From Bacillota bacterium (GTDB taxonomy: Bacteria > Bacillota > Clostridia > Peptostreptococcales > Anaerovoracaceae), in contig JAGATO010000344.1 in assembly GCA_017621195.1 (NCBI GenBank), forward strand, positions 1-6,415: a stretch of DNA of 6,415 nucleotides. Direction: 5' to 3'. The notes under the pieces were generated by a model. That model saw only the letters and a program-made list of their open reading frames with translations, was not told the DNA's origin and did not search any database. Positions within the stretch are counted from its first letter, which is position 1. Each line of letters begins with the position of its first letter. Both the position numbers and the translations under genes were made by a program. This document shows positions 5,199-6,415 of this stretch, one piece after another.

Positions 5199-6111
5199 TC
5201 TGCTCAAATACCCTCTTTTCTGCAGCCACCCGAATTCCGTAGCAGGAATCGAAGAACAGCTTGCTCGTTGTGGAATCTTTATAGTTCATCGTGTAGTCGA
5301 TGGATTCGAGATACTTGAAATATTCGTTCAGCGCCCAGGCGATGGTGGTGGCCTTGTTCTCCTTCATGAAGGTCCGGTAGGCCTGCTCCGCCTGTTCGTT
5401 GAACGCTCCGGTGGCGTAGTCAAAGATGGGGGTGTTGGTGGTTCCCATCATGATCAGGTCCAGATACGTGGAATACAGCCATTCCACTTCCTCGGCGATC
5501 AGCACGTAATCCGGATATTCGTCGATCAGCTCCTCCACGGCCAGCGCCCGTTCCAACAGCTGGTCGTAGCCGATCTGCAGCGATGCGTTTTTCGTTGCCG
5601 GATTGTCGGTGATCCAGACCTTGATCTCGTACAGTCGGCTCAACGCCGGGTCGATGACCGCTCCGAAGGTCTCGTTCAGCGTGGTATAGTTGATCCGCAG
5701 CTGCACCCGGTCTTCGAAATAGACAGGGTGAATGTGAACCTTTGTCAGCCGTTCATAGTACTCCTTCGTGTCCACGTCCTTGATGCGATCTTCGTCGACT
5801 TCGCCGCTCTCCTTATCGAAGTAAGCCGCCAGCGACTGAACCTGTACGTCGTCGCGGTCCGTGTTGATGTACTGGATGAGATAATCCTCCAACTGAGCCA
5901 CCATGTTGGTAGCGCCGTCGGTACTCAGCTTTTTGGCGTACTTCTCCGCATACTCTTCCGCTTTTTCCATGGTTTTGGGCGTCGCCTTGTCGGAAAGGAT
6001 CTCGGAGAATTCGCTGTTGATCTCCTCCGCTGACTTTCCGCAGCCGGTCAGACAGAACATGAAAAGTACCAGAACTGTGATCGCGATCGTCCATTTCACT
6101 TGTGGTTTCAT
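5182..6111 (-). CDS. Predicted lipoprotein of unknown function, first gene of the ECF/queT operon
   Basis: A 309-residue protein with a lipoprotein signal: basic start MKPQVK, hydrophobic core from about 7 to 20, and lipobox LTGC with the lipidated cysteine at residue 24. It should be anchored to the outer face of the membrane. The mature part is charged and largely helical. It has a Lys/Glu/Ala-rich segment near 48-65 (EKAEEYAEKYAKKL), then a middle region with KVHIHPVYFEDRVQLRINYT, and a Tyr-rich C-terminal part (EEVEWLYSTYLDLI, ALNEYFKYLESIDYTMNY). No family is recognised, and it does not look like a classical periplasmic binding protein. The start at 6111 is chosen because GGAGG lies 7 bases upstream and the signal peptide then begins correctly; an ATG at 6171 would add 20 charged residues before it. 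It follows the promoter directly and overlaps the ATPase gene, so a role linked to the importer is inferred, not shown. Confidence 0.88.
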   Translation of the reverse strand: MKPQVKWTIAITVLVLFMFCLTGCGKSAEEINSEFSEILSDKATPKTMEKAEEYAEKYAKKLSTDGATNMVAQLEDYLIQYINTDRDDVQVQSLAAYFDKESGEVDEDRIKDVDTKEYYERLTKVHIHPVYFEDRVQLRINYTTLNETFGAVIDPALSRLYEIKVWITDNPATKNASLQIGYDQLLERALAVEELIDEYPDYVLIAEEVEWLYSTYLDLIMMGTTNTPIFDYATGAFNEQAEQAYRTFMKENKATTIAWALNEYFKYLESIDYTMNYKDSTTSKLFFDSCYGIRVAAEKRVFEQNELYE

Positions 6112-6179
6112 TTCTTTTCCTCCGTCTTCATTCCGCTTTGCGTTTTCCGCACAGCGTTCACGCACACCCATACGTTTAC

Positions 6180-6208
6180 ATTATAGCATAAGAGCCTCTT
6201 CATTCCAA
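6180..6208 (-). promoter_or_regulatory. Sigma-A-type promoter of the lipoprotein-ecfAA-ecfT-queT operon
   Basis: On the minus strand TTGGAA (6208-6203) and a perfect TATAAT (6185-6180) are separated by exactly 17 bases, with an extended -10 TG one base before TATAAT. Transcription would start near 6173, giving a leader of about 60 bases before the lipoprotein ATG. The spacer holds an 11-base inverted repeat, AAGAG-C-CTCTT (6190-6200), which could be an operator half-site pair or chance. Confidence 0.8.
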
Positions 6209-6226
6209 TCAAAAAGAAGCCTGTGC

Positions 6227-6415
6227 TTACCCGATGACGTCCTCCATGGAGTACAGTCCGGGAGCCTGATTTGCCAGAAACGCTACCGCATCGCAGGCAC
6301 CTTCTGCAAAGCAACTCCAATCGAAGGCATCGTGGGTGATCTCCAATCGTTCTCCCATGCAGCCGAACACGATGGTGTGGGTGCTGGGGATGTTACCGGA
6401 GCGGATGGAGTGAAA
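6227..6415 (-). CDS. dapB: 4-hydroxy-tetrahydrodipicolinate reductase DapB (C-terminal 62 residues)
   Basis: Only the end of the gene is in the window; it enters from the high-coordinate edge and stops with TAA at 6229-6227. The visible residues match the DapB C-terminal domain: FHSIRSGNIPSTHTIVFG, then ERLEITHDAFDWSCFAEGAC, then PGLYSMEDVIG at the end. Compare the family pattern HS-R-G--G-H-V-F, E-I-H-A, FA-GA, PGLY-M-D. The enzyme reduces the product of DapA with NAD(P)H in the diaminopimelate/lysine pathway, in the cytoplasm. The nucleotide-binding part lies outside the window. It appears to end the preceding transcription unit, although no strong terminator lies between it and the next promoter. 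Confidence 0.9.
   Translation of the reverse strand, partial: FHSIRSGNIPSTHTIVFGCMGERLEITHDAFDWSCFAEGACDAVAFLANQAPGLYSMEDVIG

Noticed and set aside
4113..5318. A 401-residue open frame on the plus strand
   Set aside because: It is antisense to the well-supported double ABC ATPase and the end of the lipoprotein gene, and shows no family motif.
6112..6171. Upstream ATG start for the lipoprotein (20 extra residues)
   Set aside because: It would put a charged stretch before the signal peptide, starts almost at the predicted transcription start, and lacks a ribosome site.
6211..6228. Possible terminator of dapB
   Set aside because: Only a 4-bp stem (AAGC/GCTT) with TTTTT nearby, overlapping the stop codon. 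It is too weak to call, so read-through from dapB into the transporter operon remains possible.
1..6415. CRISPR array, transposase, phage genes, tRNA or rRNA
   Set aside because: No regularly spaced repeats, terminal inverted repeats, integrase/transposase motifs or RNA-gene sequences were seen on either strand.

Overview
All genes that can be supported in this window lie on the minus strand, so the window is read here from its high-coordinate end to its low-coordinate end. Protein styles (CbiO-type ABC proteins, QueT, an ECF-type sigma factor followed by an overlapping small gene, a Gram-positive lipobox), AGGAGG-like ribosome sites and a consensus sigma-A promoter point to a Firmicutes genome, most likely a Clostridia member with fairly high GC. 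The family cannot be fixed from the sequence alone.

Layout. (1) 6415-6227: the last 62 codons of dapB (lysine/diaminopimelate pathway). (2) 6208-6180: a strong promoter that starts a four-gene unit. Its genes are an uncharacterised lipoprotein (6111-5182), a single-chain double ABC ATPase equivalent to EcfA1 fused to EcfA2 (5198-3405), EcfT (3411-2611) and the S component QueT (2523-2035). The first three overlap one another. An 87-bp gap with a perfect hairpin and a possible secondary promoter separates ecfT from queT. A good Rho-independent terminator at 1981-1952 closes the unit. (3) 1888-977: trmB, tRNA m7G46 methyltransferase, enlarged by three insertions and followed by its own terminator (962-931). 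(4) 799-1: an RNA polymerase sigma factor with an insertion in region 2, overlapping by ATGA a partial downstream gene that may be its regulator.

Function. Lipoprotein, EcfAA, EcfT and QueT form what looks like a complete energy-coupling-factor importer: two ATPase domains in one chain, one transmembrane coupling protein and one substrate-binding membrane protein. QueT family members are associated with uptake of queuosine precursors used for tRNA position 34. With trmB next door, the middle of the window has a loose tRNA-modification theme, but a terminator separates the two units.

The most unusual points are the EcfA1-EcfA2 fusion with a cysteine-bearing linker, the unknown lipoprotein heading the operon, and Ala/Asp/Thr-rich insertions in otherwise conserved proteins (TrmB, the EcfA linker and, with a different composition, the sigma factor). 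One TrmB insertion contains a visible 27-bp in-frame tandem repeat. No mobile element, CRISPR array, tRNA or rRNA gene was seen. No gap between genes exceeds 300 bases.
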